Part shown: positions 16,589 through 25,316 of the stretch, piece by piece
How the letters are laid out: every line of letters begins with the position of its first letter
How positions within the stretch are numbered: the first letter of the stretch is position 1
Source: Mycolicibacterium helvum
GTDB taxonomy: Bacteria > Actinomycetota > Actinomycetes > Mycobacteriales > Mycobacteriaceae
Direction: 5' to 3'
DNA length: 64,000 nucleotides
Assembly (NCBI RefSeq): GCF_010731895.1
Contig: NZ_AP022596.1
Coordinates: 3,162,001 to 3,226,000, forward strand
Notes under the pieces: model-generated
Told to the model about the DNA's origin: nothing
The model's input: only the letters and a program-made list of their open reading frames with translations
Database searches by the model: none
Position numbers and translations under genes: made by a program

Positions 16589-17635
16589 ATGGACCGCTAC
16601 GAACTGCGCAGGCTGGACTACAGCCTCTCCGAGGATCACACCGATCTGCAGAACGCCTACCGGCAGTTCTTCAAGACCCACAGCCCGATTGACAGGGTGC
16701 GGGCTGCCGAGGCTACCGGCTTCGACGAGAGCCTGTGGGAACGCCTGTGCGCCATGGGTGCAACCACGATGGCGGTACCGGAATCTGTGGGTGGCGACGG
16801 CGCCACCCTGGTGGACCTGACCCTGGTGGCCGAAGAGATCGGCCGCTGCATCGCGCCGGTGCCGTGGATCGACCACGTCTGTGCGGCCCGCCTGCTGGCG
16901 GACCTGGGGGCACTGACCAACGAGGTGACCAGCGGCAACCAGATCGCCGGGTTGGACGCGTCGCTGGACAGCGTCTCGGGTGTGCGGCTGATCCCGACGG
17001 GTTCCATCGCCGACCAGATCGTCGTCCGCGACGGTCCTCACGGGGAAGAGGTGGTGCTTCTCACCTTCTCCAGCCCGCCCACCAAGGTCGACAACATCGG
17101 CCGACTCCCGATGGCCTGGGTCGATCCGGCGGCCGCGGACAGCCGCACCGTGCTGGGTAGTGGACCGGAGGCGCTGGCCAAATATGCTCGCGCGCTGGAT
17201 GAGTGGCGGTTGCTGACGGCCGCGGCGCTGGTCGGCCTGGTCGAGGAGACCATGACGATCGCCGCCGAGTTCGCCAAGTCGCGGTACACCCTCGGCGTGC
17301 CGATCTCCACTCTGCAGGCGATCTCGCACCCGCTGGCCAACATGGTGATCACCGTCGAGGCGGGACGCAACCTGGCTCGGCGCGCCGCCTGGTTCGGAGA
17401 TAACGAGCCTGACGCACGGCCCGAACTGGCGGCCTCCGCGTTCGTGTTCATGGCCGACGAAGCATCGCGGGCGGCGACGATGGCCGTGCACATCCAGGGT
17501 GGTCTCGGGGTGTCGTCGGAGGCTGCCGCGACCGCCTACCTGGTGCGGGCCAGGGGCTGGCCGCTAGCCGGGGGTGACCCGGGCGCGAGCGCCAAGCAGA
17601 TCGCCCACATCATCGCCGACCGCGAAACCGCCTAG
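16589..17635 (+). CDS. Acyl-CoA dehydrogenase family protein (short subunit of a likely pair)
   Basis: A 348-residue acyl-CoA dehydrogenase-fold protein starting directly after the previous stop. The N-terminal helical domain, AVPESVGGDGATLVDLTLVAEEIGR and the C-terminal FAD-contact region (QGGLGVSSEAAATAYLVRAR) are recognisable. The central FAD/acyl motifs are weak and no GGT-x-E catalytic segment is seen. It is shorter than homotetrameric dehydrogenases (about 380-400). In mycobacteria such short subunits commonly form alpha2-beta2 dehydrogenases with the neighbouring longer one; the gene at 17648 fits that role. Confidence 0.85.
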   Translation: MDRYELRRLDYSLSEDHTDLQNAYRQFFKTHSPIDRVRAAEATGFDESLWERLCAMGATTMAVPESVGGDGATLVDLTLVAEEIGRCIAPVPWIDHVCAARLLADLGALTNEVTSGNQIAGLDASLDSVSGVRLIPTGSIADQIVVRDGPHGEEVVLLTFSSPPTKVDNIGRLPMAWVDPAAADSRTVLGSGPEALAKYARALDEWRLLTAAALVGLVEETMTIAAEFAKSRYTLGVPISTLQAISHPLANMVITVEAGRNLARRAAWFGDNEPDARPELAASAFVFMADEASRAATMAVHIQGGLGVSSEAAATAYLVRARGWPLAGGDPGASAKQIAHIIADRETA

Positions 17636-17647
17636 GAGACAATCACC

Positions 17648-18841
17648 ATGGACTTCGCACAGGTCGAGCTCGCCGCCGAGGACCAGGAGTTCCTCGGCGA
17701 GGTCCGTAGCTTCCTGAAGACGCACATCACCGACGAGGTGATCCAGCACGACCGGGAGACCGGCGACAACTTCCACGAGGGCGTGCACCTGGCACTGGGT
17801 GCGGCCGGGTACCTCGAGGCCGAGTGGAAGCCGGAGGCCCAGGGTGGCTTCAGCCGGGTTCGTCGCCGCATCTGGGAGCTGGAGAAGCGGCGGTTCCACG
17901 TGCCGTGGGTCACCTGGGGCACCACCTCGATGGTGGCCCGCTCGGTCGAGAGCTTCGGCTCGGAGGAGCTCAAAGCAGAGGTGCTGCCCCGGGTGTTCAG
18001 CGGGCACGTGCGGCTGTGCCTGGGCTACACCGAGCCCGAGGGCGGCTCCGATGTGGCCACCTGCAAAACCCGCGCGGTGCGCGACGGGGACGGCTGGATC
18101 ATTAATGGATCGAAGATGTTCACCACCGGCGCGCACAACTGCCAGTACGTCTTCCTGCTGACCAACACCGACCCGGACGCCCAGAAACACAAGAGCCTCA
18201 CCATGTTTCTCGTACCCCTGGATTCACCGGGCATCGAGATCCAGGGCGTCCGCACGGTCGACGGTGACCGCACCAACATCGTCTACTACAGCGACGTGCG
18301 CGTCGACGACAAGTACCGCCTGGGCGAGGTCCACGGTGGCTGGACGGTGCTGCGGGAACCGCTCAACGTCGAGCACGGCGCGGTGGCCGCGGCCGCCGAC
18401 GGCCTGGCCGACGTGTCGATCATGATGCACCAGGCCAACTTCATGGCCACCGCCGTGGACAAGGTCGCCGCCACCGTCGGCCGGCCCGACACGAGCGGCA
18501 AGCGTCCGGTCGACGACGGTGCGGTGGCCTATCGACTGGGCCGCAGTGCGGCACGGGTGGAGGCGGCGCTGAGCGCGCCGAGCATCTTCGGCCGAGTGGC
18601 GATCGCGCAGACGATGCGGGACATCGGCCCGGACTTGATGGACGTACTGGGCGCTGCCGCAACGCTCCCGGTGGGCACCGACGGCGCGGGCGACGACGGG
18701 GCATCGGAGTACGTGTACCGCTTCGCGCCGCTGTCGGGTATCTACGGCGGAACCCTGGAGGTGTTCCGCAACATGATCGCGCAGTACTTCCTGGGGCTGG
18801 GCAAGCCGGCCTACGCTCCGCCGGTGAACAAGGTGTCGTGA
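17648..18841 (+). CDS. Acyl-CoA dehydrogenase (long subunit of a likely pair)
   Basis: A 397-residue flavoprotein that would introduce a 2,3-double bond into an acyl-CoA. Motifs: LGYTEPEGGSDVATCKTRAV (FAD and substrate binding, about 122-141), GWIINGSKMFTTGAHN, and the C-terminal GGTLEVFRNMIAQ, which carries the family's Glu and Arg. A ribosome site TAGGAGACAATCACC precedes the ATG. It closes the operon that starts at 12077. Together with the short dehydrogenase it resembles the heteromeric enzymes of steroid side-chain degradation, but the substrate here is unknown. Confidence 0.9.
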   Translation: MDFAQVELAAEDQEFLGEVRSFLKTHITDEVIQHDRETGDNFHEGVHLALGAAGYLEAEWKPEAQGGFSRVRRRIWELEKRRFHVPWVTWGTTSMVARSVESFGSEELKAEVLPRVFSGHVRLCLGYTEPEGGSDVATCKTRAVRDGDGWIINGSKMFTTGAHNCQYVFLLTNTDPDAQKHKSLTMFLVPLDSPGIEIQGVRTVDGDRTNIVYYSDVRVDDKYRLGEVHGGWTVLREPLNVEHGAVAAAADGLADVSIMMHQANFMATAVDKVAATVGRPDTSGKRPVDDGAVAYRLGRSAARVEAALSAPSIFGRVAIAQTMRDIGPDLMDVLGAAATLPVGTDGAGDDGASEYVYRFAPLSGIYGGTLEVFRNMIAQYFLGLGKPAYAPPVNKVS

Positions 18842-18869
18842 CCTCCGTACAGCTGCGCGATGTGCCTTG

Positions 18870-20015
18870 CTAGCGGGTCAGGATCGTCGCGGCGGCAGTG
18901 CCGGGCGCGCCGTAGAGCTGGGTGAAGCCGACCTTCGGTTCGCCGGGCACCTGGCGTTCACCGGCCTGGCCGCGCAGCTGACGGACGATCTCGTGGATCT
19001 GCCGAAGCCCGGACGCGCCGATCGGCTCGCCGTTGGCGATCAGGCCGCCGTCGGTGTTGATCGGCATGGAGCCGTTGATCTCGGTCTCCCCGTCGGCCAG
19101 TAGCCGCTCCTGGTCGCCGTCGGGGCAGAACCCGCACTCGGCCATATGGATGATCTCTGCCCCGGCGTCGGTGTCCTGCAGCTGGATGACGTCGACGTCT
19201 TGTGGTGAGACACCTGCCTTTTCGAACGCGGCCCGGGCGGCATGAACGGTGGGCGCAACGTCCTCGGTGACCGGGGCGAACGTCGTGTTGACCTCATAGG
19301 CGCCGTAGCGGCGGGTGCGGACCTCGACGGCCTTGAGATAGACCGGCTTGGACGTGTAGCGGTGCGCGATCTCCGCGCGGCACATGATGACCGCTGCGGC
19401 ACCTTCGTCGGGCGCGCAGAACATGTACTGCCGCAGCGGGTAGTTCAGCACCGGCGACGCCATGATCTCCTCGATGGAAATCTCCCTGCGGCGAAACGCA
19501 TTCGGGTTGAGCACACCGTTGCGGAAGTTCTTGTTGGCCACCCGCGCCAGCGTCTCCTCGGAGATGCCGTGATCGTGCAGGTAGCGGTTGGCCTTCATGC
19601 CGAAGAACTGGGTGGTGAGGTATTGGCCGTTCTCGGCGTACCAGCGCGGCATGCCCACCAGGGCGGGATCCTCGGTGAACGCGCCACGCGGGTGCTTGTC
19701 CAGGCCGATCGCGATGCCGATATCGTAGTCGCCCAGCCGGATTCCGTCGGCACAGGCCTTGGCCGCGCTGGCGGCCGTCGCGCACGCGTTGAACACATTG
19801 GTGAACGGGATCCCGGTCAGGCCCGCCATGGCGACAATGGCGTCGGGGTTGGCGACCGTCCAGCTGCCGCCGGTGGCGAACTGGATGTCCTGCCATTCCA
19901 GGCCGGCGTCGGCGACGGCGGCAAAGATGGCGTCGACTCCCATCGCCATCGCGGACTTGCCTTCGAACCGGCCGAACGGGTGCAGGCCCACGCCGATGAT
20001 GGCGACATCGTTCAT
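18870..20015 (-). CDS. Thiolase-like lipid-transfer protein (SCP2-thiolase/Ltp-like)
   Basis: A 381-residue thiolase-fold protein; the ATG at 20015 follows GAGAGGAAG. It keeps a Cys in NACATAASA, but the usual GHP-GATG histidine is replaced by Glu (NGEPIGASG) and the C-terminal CxG cysteine is absent (QLYGAPGTAA). That pattern is typical of thiolase-like proteins such as the Ltp2 aldolases rather than true thiolases. Those normally work with a small DUF35 partner encoded next door; none is seen here. Retro-aldol cleavage or a non-catalytic role is possible. Divergent from the molybdenum enzyme with a shared operator. Confidence 0.85.
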   Translation of the reverse strand: MNDVAIIGVGLHPFGRFEGKSAMAMGVDAIFAAVADAGLEWQDIQFATGGSWTVANPDAIVAMAGLTGIPFTNVFNACATAASAAKACADGIRLGDYDIGIAIGLDKHPRGAFTEDPALVGMPRWYAENGQYLTTQFFGMKANRYLHDHGISEETLARVANKNFRNGVLNPNAFRRREISIEEIMASPVLNYPLRQYMFCAPDEGAAAVIMCRAEIAHRYTSKPVYLKAVEVRTRRYGAYEVNTTFAPVTEDVAPTVHAARAAFEKAGVSPQDVDVIQLQDTDAGAEIIHMAECGFCPDGDQERLLADGETEINGSMPINTDGGLIANGEPIGASGLRQIHEIVRQLRGQAGERQVPGEPKVGFTQLYGAPGTAAATILTR

Positions 20016-20056
20016 CGATGGTCTTCCTCTCGGGGGATCCGCCGGAGACGGGTTCA

Positions 20057-20075
20057 AACTGTAACACTTACAGTA
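20057..20075. promoter_or_regulatory. Candidate TetR-type operator (cluster motif, copy 4)
   Basis: AACTGTAA-CAC-TTACAGTA matches 15 of 16 arm positions. Its right arm contains TACAGT, a plausible -10 element for the rightward gene only a few bases before its GTG. Binding would directly block that promoter. Confidence 0.65.
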
Positions 20076-20077
20076 TC

Positions 20078-22273
20078 GTGGCTAGTGTGGCGTCCACCAT
20101 CGAGCACAAGACCACGTTCTGCCGGATCTGCGAGCCGCTGTGCGGCATGGTGGCCACCGTCGAGGACGGCCGCCTGACGGCCCTGCGCCCGGACAAGGAC
20201 CACCCGCTGTCGGCCGGTTTCGCCTGCCAGAAGGGCATCGCCTTCACCGAAGTCCAGAACGATCCGGATCGGGTCACCACGCCGCTTCGCAAAACAGCCT
20301 CCGGGTACGAGCCGGTGAGCTGGGATGAGGCACTCTCCGATATCGCCGGCCGGTTGACCCAGGTTCTGGAGGCCCACGGGTCGGGCGCGGTCGGTTGGTA
20401 CATGGGCAACCCGGGTGCCTTCAGCTATGCGCACACCTTCGCGGCGTTGATGTTCATCAAAGGCCTCGGCCGCGACGGCCACTACTTCACGGCGTCGTCG
20501 CAGGACACCAACAGCAGGCTGATCGCCAGCCAATTGCTGTACGGGGCGCCGACCTCGGTGCCGATCCCCGATCTGACGCGCACCGATCTCCTGGTCATGA
20601 TGGGAGCTAATCCCGTTGTCTCCCATGGCAGTTTCCTGACTGCGCCGCGGATCAAGGACCGTATGCACGATATCGTCAAACGGGGCGGGCGTGTCGTGGT
20701 CGTCGATCCACGCCGCACCGAGACGGCGGCGGCGTTCGAGTGGCTCGGCATCGTGCCCGACGCCGACTCCTTCCTGCTGCTGTCGCTACTGCAGGTGATG
20801 TTCGCCGAGGGCCTCGTCGACGTCGCGCGGGTGACGGCTCAGGCCGACGGCATCGAATGGCTACAGTCGCTGTGCGCGCCGTTCACCCCGGAGCTCACCG
20901 CGGCCCACACCGGCATCGACGCTGACAGTGTCTCCTCACTCGCACGGGATCTGGTGCGCGAACCGCGGGCGGCCGTCTACGGCAGGCTCGGTACCTGCGT
21001 CGGCCGGTACGGCACCCTCACCACCTACCTGATCGACGCGGTGAATCTCGTCGCGGGCAACCTCGATGTCCCCGGCGGGTCGGTGTTCAGCTCGATGGAG
21101 ACCGTCGGCGGCCGCTGGCAGGCCACGATGATGGGGCTTGCGATGCGCCGCTCGTATCGCAACCGTTCCCGGATCGGCGGGATCCCCATCGCCGTCGCGA
21201 TGGAGCCGGCCGCGCTGATGGCCAAGGAGATCATGACGCCGGGCGACCGGCAGATCAGGGCGATGTTCGTCTCGGCGGGCAACCCGGTGCTGTCAGTGCC
21301 CAACGGCGACGAACTCGAGGCAGCCTTCGAGTCCCTGGAACTGTCTGTGGCACTGGACTTCTACGTCACCGAGACGACGGGCCGGTGCGATTACATCCTG
21401 CCGGTGACCACGATGTACGAACGCGACGACTTCCCGTACACCTTCCAGGCCTTCCAGGCCACGCCGTTCCGGCAGGCCACCGAGGCGGTGGTCGCACCGG
21501 CGGGTGAGGCCCGTTCGGAGTGGGACATCGTTGAAGACCTCACCGTCCGGCTGGCGCCCAATGTTCGCGCGTTCGCCGCACTGGGCACCGTGCGAAAGGC
21601 GTTGGACCGCTTCGGGGTAGCGCTCAAGCCGCGGATGATGATCGATGCCCTGATCCGAATGTCACAGGGCGGTGACCTGTTCGGATTGCGGCGTGGGGGA
21701 CTGACGCATCGCCGGCTGACCGAGGACCATCCGCACGGTGTCGTCGTGGCGCCGAATATCCGCACCGGTGCGCTGCGCAATGCGGTGGCCTACCTGTCCC
21801 GGCGGATCCGGCTGACCCACGCAGGTATCGCCGCCGAAGTCGACAAGCTCACCCGCGCCTGCCATCCCGAGGGCTATCCGTTGCGGATGATCGGCATGCG
21901 CGAGCCGCGTTCGGAGAACTCGTGGATGCACAATTCTCCGCTGCTGATGCGGGGCGAGCGAGGGCACCGGGCGCTCATCGGAGTCGATGATGCGGCCAAA
22001 TCGGGCATCGCTGACGGTGATGTGGTGCGGGTGTCGTCCCCGTACGGCGAGATCACCGTCGAGGTGATGACGACCAAGGACCTGATGGCCGGCGTGATCG
22101 CCGTCCCGCATGGGTGGGGGCACACCGGCACCGGCACGTGGAAACTGGCCAATCGCGCCGGCGGGTCCAACGTCAACCGGCTGACGTCCAGCGCACCCGA
22201 AGACGTGGAGGCGCTGTCTGGGATGGCCTGGCTGACGGGCGTCCCGGTCCGCATCGAGCGGGTGCCCGGTTAG
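20078..22273 (+). CDS. Molybdopterin-dependent oxidoreductase with [4Fe-4S] site (BisC/formate-dehydrogenase-like)
   Basis: A 731-residue enzyme of the DMSO-reductase family. The N-terminus has Cys-x2-Cys-x3-Cys-x27-Cys (C15, C18, C22, C50; FCRICEPLCG then FACQKG) for a [4Fe-4S] cluster. Molybdopterin-binding segments follow (for example MMGANPVVSHGSF and the C-terminal PHGWGHTGTGTWKLAN). There is no twin-arginine signal, so it is cytoplasmic, and no electron-transfer subunit is adjacent. Start: GTG 20078 or GTG 20087, probably leaderless, since a -10-like element lies immediately upstream. Likely hydroxylation, dehydrogenation or reduction of a pathway intermediate. Confidence 0.88.
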   Translation: MASVASTIEHKTTFCRICEPLCGMVATVEDGRLTALRPDKDHPLSAGFACQKGIAFTEVQNDPDRVTTPLRKTASGYEPVSWDEALSDIAGRLTQVLEAHGSGAVGWYMGNPGAFSYAHTFAALMFIKGLGRDGHYFTASSQDTNSRLIASQLLYGAPTSVPIPDLTRTDLLVMMGANPVVSHGSFLTAPRIKDRMHDIVKRGGRVVVVDPRRTETAAAFEWLGIVPDADSFLLLSLLQVMFAEGLVDVARVTAQADGIEWLQSLCAPFTPELTAAHTGIDADSVSSLARDLVREPRAAVYGRLGTCVGRYGTLTTYLIDAVNLVAGNLDVPGGSVFSSMETVGGRWQATMMGLAMRRSYRNRSRIGGIPIAVAMEPAALMAKEIMTPGDRQIRAMFVSAGNPVLSVPNGDELEAAFESLELSVALDFYVTETTGRCDYILPVTTMYERDDFPYTFQAFQATPFRQATEAVVAPAGEARSEWDIVEDLTVRLAPNVRAFAALGTVRKALDRFGVALKPRMMIDALIRMSQGGDLFGLRRGGLTHRRLTEDHPHGVVVAPNIRTGALRNAVAYLSRRIRLTHAGIAAEVDKLTRACHPEGYPLRMIGMREPRSENSWMHNSPLLMRGERGHRALIGVDDAAKSGIADGDVVRVSSPYGEITVEVMTTKDLMAGVIAVPHGWGHTGTGTWKLANRAGGSNVNRLTSSAPEDVEALSGMAWLTGVPVRIERVPG

Positions 22274-23493
22274 GCGATCGCGCCCGACTCCTTGAGCGCC
22301 TCGATGCGGTCCCAGTCGATGCCGATCTCCATCAGCACGATCTCGGTGTGCTCGCTGGCCTGCGGCGCGCGGGTGGTCTCCAGCGGTTCATGATTGAACT
22401 GCACCGGCCCGCGAACCACCTTGAACGGCGCCCCGCCGTCGGCGGCCTCCACCTCGACGATCATGTCGTTGGCGATGGCCTGCTCATCGCTGGCGAGATC
22501 GACCAGACTCTGGAACGGCGCCCACTGGCCCTTCATCGTCTTGAGGTGCTGGCGCCAATAGTCGAACGGCTTACTGGCGATCGCCTCGGTGATGAGTTGC
22601 ACACCCGCTTCGGCATTCTGGATCAGCGGCAGCACATCGGAGAACCGCGGGTCGTCGGCGAGCTCGGGCAAACCGAGATGCTCCCAGGTGTCGCGGATGT
22701 AGCCGGTCGGGCTGACGATGCACAGGTTGATGGTGCCGCCGTCGGAGGTCAAGTAGTTGGCCATGAACGGGTTCACCGATGTCGTGGTGCCGGGCATCAG
22801 CGACCGCATGGTTTCCCCGGTCTCCATACCTTGGGTGACGCTGGCGCCCGCCGCCCACCAGGCGGTGCTCAACAGCGACACGTCGATCTCCACCGCCTCG
22901 CCCGTCCGCTCCCGGTGCAGCAGCGCCGCGGAGATACCGCCGGCGATGTTCATCCCGCCGATCGAGTCGCCGAACGCCGGGATACCCTGCGGCAGCGCGC
23001 CGCCGAGCCCTTCGGGAGTCAAGGCGTGACCAACGCCGCTGCGCGTCCAGAACGCGGTTCCGTCGAAGCCGCCGACCAGCCGCTCGGGCCCCTTGTCGCC
23101 GTAGGCACTGCCGCGCGCGTAGATGATGTTCGGGTTCGCCGCCCGAATGTGCTCGACGTCGAACTTGTTCTTCTGACGCTGCGCAGGCAGGTAATTGGTC
23201 AGAAAGACGTCGGCCGTCTTCGCGATTTCGTAGAGCACCTCCTGGCCGTCGGGCGTGGACACATCGATGCCGACGCTGCGCTTGCCGCGGTTGGGATGCT
23301 CGATCAGCGGGTGACGGTTGGGATCGAGCTGGAAGCCGCCCATGTTGATGAACCCGCGCTGGGTGTCGCCGCGCACCGGGTGCTCGACCTTGATGACGTC
23401 GGCGCCCCAGTCGGCCAGGATGGCGCCGGCCGCCGGGACGAACGTGAACTGTGCGACCTCCAAGACCCGGATGCCGTCCATCACCTTGATCAC
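22270..23493 (-). CDS. CaiB/BaiF (family III) CoA-transferase
   Basis: A 407-residue family III CoA-transferase: it moves CoA between carboxylates through a mixed anhydride on an Asp. The probable nucleophile is Asp176 in AFGDSIGG. The N-terminal Rossmann-like segment GIRVLEVAQFTFVPAAGAIL and DWGADVIKVEHP are typical. GTG start at 23493 after AAAGGGG. Its stop overlaps that of the converging molybdenum enzyme by four bases. It provides an ATP-free way of charging an acid in the pathway. A racemase of the same superfamily cannot be excluded but lacks support here. Confidence 0.92.
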   Translation of the reverse strand: MIKVMDGIRVLEVAQFTFVPAAGAILADWGADVIKVEHPVRGDTQRGFINMGGFQLDPNRHPLIEHPNRGKRSVGIDVSTPDGQEVLYEIAKTADVFLTNYLPAQRQKNKFDVEHIRAANPNIIYARGSAYGDKGPERLVGGFDGTAFWTRSGVGHALTPEGLGGALPQGIPAFGDSIGGMNIAGGISAALLHRERTGEAVEIDVSLLSTAWWAAGASVTQGMETGETMRSLMPGTTTSVNPFMANYLTSDGGTINLCIVSPTGYIRDTWEHLGLPELADDPRFSDVLPLIQNAEAGVQLITEAIASKPFDYWRQHLKTMKGQWAPFQSLVDLASDEQAIANDMIVEVEAADGGAPFKVVRGPVQFNHEPLETTRAPQASEHTEIVLMEIGIDWDRIEALKESGAIA

Positions 23494-23583
23494 GTCAGGC
23501 CCCTTTCGTGAGCGGTGGTATCCACATTCTCATGCCCCGGCCGCCGCGAGCCGGGGAATCGGTCCAACGCCACTACAGAATAG

Positions 23584-23602
23584 TACTGTAACCATTACCG
23601 TT
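23584..23602. promoter_or_regulatory. Candidate TetR-type operator (cluster motif, copy 5)
   Basis: TACTGTAA-CCA-TTACCGTT matches 14 of 16 arm positions and lies between the divergent CoA-transferase (start 23493) and aldehyde dehydrogenase (start 23623). Confidence 0.6.
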
Positions 23603-23622
23603 GAGTTTCCTGGAACAAGAAG

Positions 23623-25164
23623 GTGGTGCCCGTAGTGGGCGAGCAAGGTGCGACGAGCGTCGAGGTGGGGTTGCGCGCTGGGCAGCGGGCCGAGACCCGA
23701 ATGCTCATCGACGGAAAACTGTCCGGGGCCGCCGACGGCGCCGAGTTCGACAATCTCAGCCCGGCTACCGGCCGGCTGCTCGGAGTGACCTCCGCCGCCG
23801 GGCCCGCCGACATGGACCGTGCCATCGCCGCGGCCAGGAGGGCGTTCGACGAGACCGACTGGTCCACCAATCGCGAGCTGCGCAGGCGCGGCCTGGCTCA
23901 GCTGCAAGACGCGCTGGAAGCCGAAAAAGAAGACCTGCGTGAAGAACTGGTCGCCGAAGTCGGCTGCCCGGTGATGTCGACCGGCGACGCCCAGCTGGAT
24001 TGGCCGTTGGCGGAATCGCTGCGCTATCCGAGTCGGCTGATCGACGAATTCGACTGGGAGCGAATGCTGGACGGTGGCGGGTTGTTCGGCGAGCGCAATG
24101 TGCGCACCGTCGTCAAGGAGCCGGTCGGCGTGGTCGCCGCCATCACCCCGTCGAACTACCCGGTCGAAGTCATCCTCAATAAACTCGGTCCCGCGCTGGC
24201 GACCGGTAACACTGTCATCCTCAAGCCGGACCCCAACACCCCGTGGAACGCCACCCGGATCGGCCGACTCGTCGCCGAGCACACCGACATCCCGCCCGGC
24301 GTCCTGGGCGTCGTACCCACCCCGTCCAACGAGGTGGCCGGGCTGTTGGCCACCGACCCCCGGGTGGACATGGTGTCGTTCACCGGCTCTACCGCGGTAG
24401 GCAAACAACTGATGCGCGACGGCGCCGACACCATGAAGCGCACCTTCCTAGAACTCGGCGGCAAGTCCGCGCTGATCGTGCTCGACGACGCGAACCCGGC
24501 CCACATCATCGGCGGTGCGGTCGGGGTGTGTGTGCACGCCGGGCAGGCCTGTGCGCTGACCACCCGGCTGGTGATCCACGAATCGCTCTACCCCGATGCG
24601 TTGTCGGCCATTACCGCGGCCTATCAGGCTGTGCCGGTGGGTGATCCGGCGTTGCCGGGAACACTCGTCGGCCCAGTCGTCAGCGCCAAGCAGAAGCGGC
24701 GGGTGCTCGAAGCATGCGATCAAGCCCGCCGCGACGGCGCCGACATCCTGATCGGCGGCGGAGGCGTCGAGGGCCTGCCGGACTACCTGGCCGGCGGGCA
24801 TTTCGTGGCGCCCACGGTGATCGTCGGCGTCCACAGTCGCTCCGCGATCGCCCAGCAGGAGGTCTTCGGCCCCGTCCTCGTGGTGCTGCCGTTCCGCGAC
24901 GACGATGACGCCGTCCGCATCGCCAACGACAGCGCCTACGGGCTGGCCGGTGCGGTGTTGTCGGGGTCGCTTGAGCGGGGCGTGTCGGTTGCCCGCCGGA
25001 TCCGGACCGGCTCGATCGGCGTCAATGGCGGAATGTTCTACGGGGCCGACGCGCCGTTCGGGGGCTACAAGAACAGCGGTGTCGGGCGCCAGTGCGGCAT
25101 CGAGGGTTTCGGCCAGTACTTGGAAACCAAGACCGTCGCGTTCCGCGCTCCGCGCACATCCTGA
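23623..25164 (+). CDS. NAD(P)-dependent aldehyde dehydrogenase
   Basis: A 513-residue aldehyde dehydrogenase oxidising an aldehyde to an acid. Catalytic residues are in order: Asn178 (TPSNYP), FTGST (253-257), Glu277 (LELGGK) and nucleophile Cys310 (GQACAL). The N-terminal 20 residues are variable; a GTG at 23635 with AGAAGGTGG before it may be the true start, giving 509 residues. It diverges from a CoA-transferase with an operator between them. In the island it could oxidise an aldehyde made by the P450, or by lactone opening after Baeyer-Villiger oxidation. Confidence 0.93.
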   Translation: MVPVVGEQGATSVEVGLRAGQRAETRMLIDGKLSGAADGAEFDNLSPATGRLLGVTSAAGPADMDRAIAAARRAFDETDWSTNRELRRRGLAQLQDALEAEKEDLREELVAEVGCPVMSTGDAQLDWPLAESLRYPSRLIDEFDWERMLDGGGLFGERNVRTVVKEPVGVVAAITPSNYPVEVILNKLGPALATGNTVILKPDPNTPWNATRIGRLVAEHTDIPPGVLGVVPTPSNEVAGLLATDPRVDMVSFTGSTAVGKQLMRDGADTMKRTFLELGGKSALIVLDDANPAHIIGGAVGVCVHAGQACALTTRLVIHESLYPDALSAITAAYQAVPVGDPALPGTLVGPVVSAKQKRRVLEACDQARRDGADILIGGGGVEGLPDYLAGGHFVAPTVIVGVHSRSAIAQQEVFGPVLVVLPFRDDDDAVRIANDSAYGLAGAVLSGSLERGVSVARRIRTGSIGVNGGMFYGADAPFGGYKNSGVGRQCGIEGFGQYLETKTVAFRAPRTS

Positions 25165-25186
25165 CCTCCCGCCTCGAAAGGGACCC

Positions 25187-25302
25187 CGCGCGATCTGCGA
25201 CGTCCGCGAGCGCGGTGCGGTATGGGACACGATCGCCGAGGCGGTCGAGGAGATGGGCCACTCGACATCGTCGTCGCCAACGCCAAGCCCTGGAGGGGAT
25301 GA
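25187..25302 (+). pseudogene. Frameshifted internal fragment of a short-chain dehydrogenase
   Basis: Between the aldehyde dehydrogenase and the P450 gene, one frame reads CDVRERGAVWDTIAEAVEEM, and after a one-base shift near 25260 the next reads LDIVVANAKPWRG and stops at 25302. Joined, these give the middle of an SDR fold, where a helix is followed by the LDIVVANA strand. The N-terminal cofactor loop and the catalytic Tyr-Lys half are absent. It is a decayed scrap of about 38 codons from a once complete oxidoreductase gene. Confidence 0.65.
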
Positions 25303-25316
25303 GTAAGGGTGACCGT

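Noticed and set aside
16292-17491. Reverse frame of 399 codons opposite amidohydrolase and acyl-CoA dehydrogenase
   Set aside because: Antisense shadow with low-complexity composition; the forward operon is continuous.
22114-23511. Forward frame of 465 codons opposite the CoA-transferase
   Set aside because: Arg/Gly/His-rich shadow; the reverse strand encodes a complete CaiB/BaiF enzyme with its catalytic Asp.
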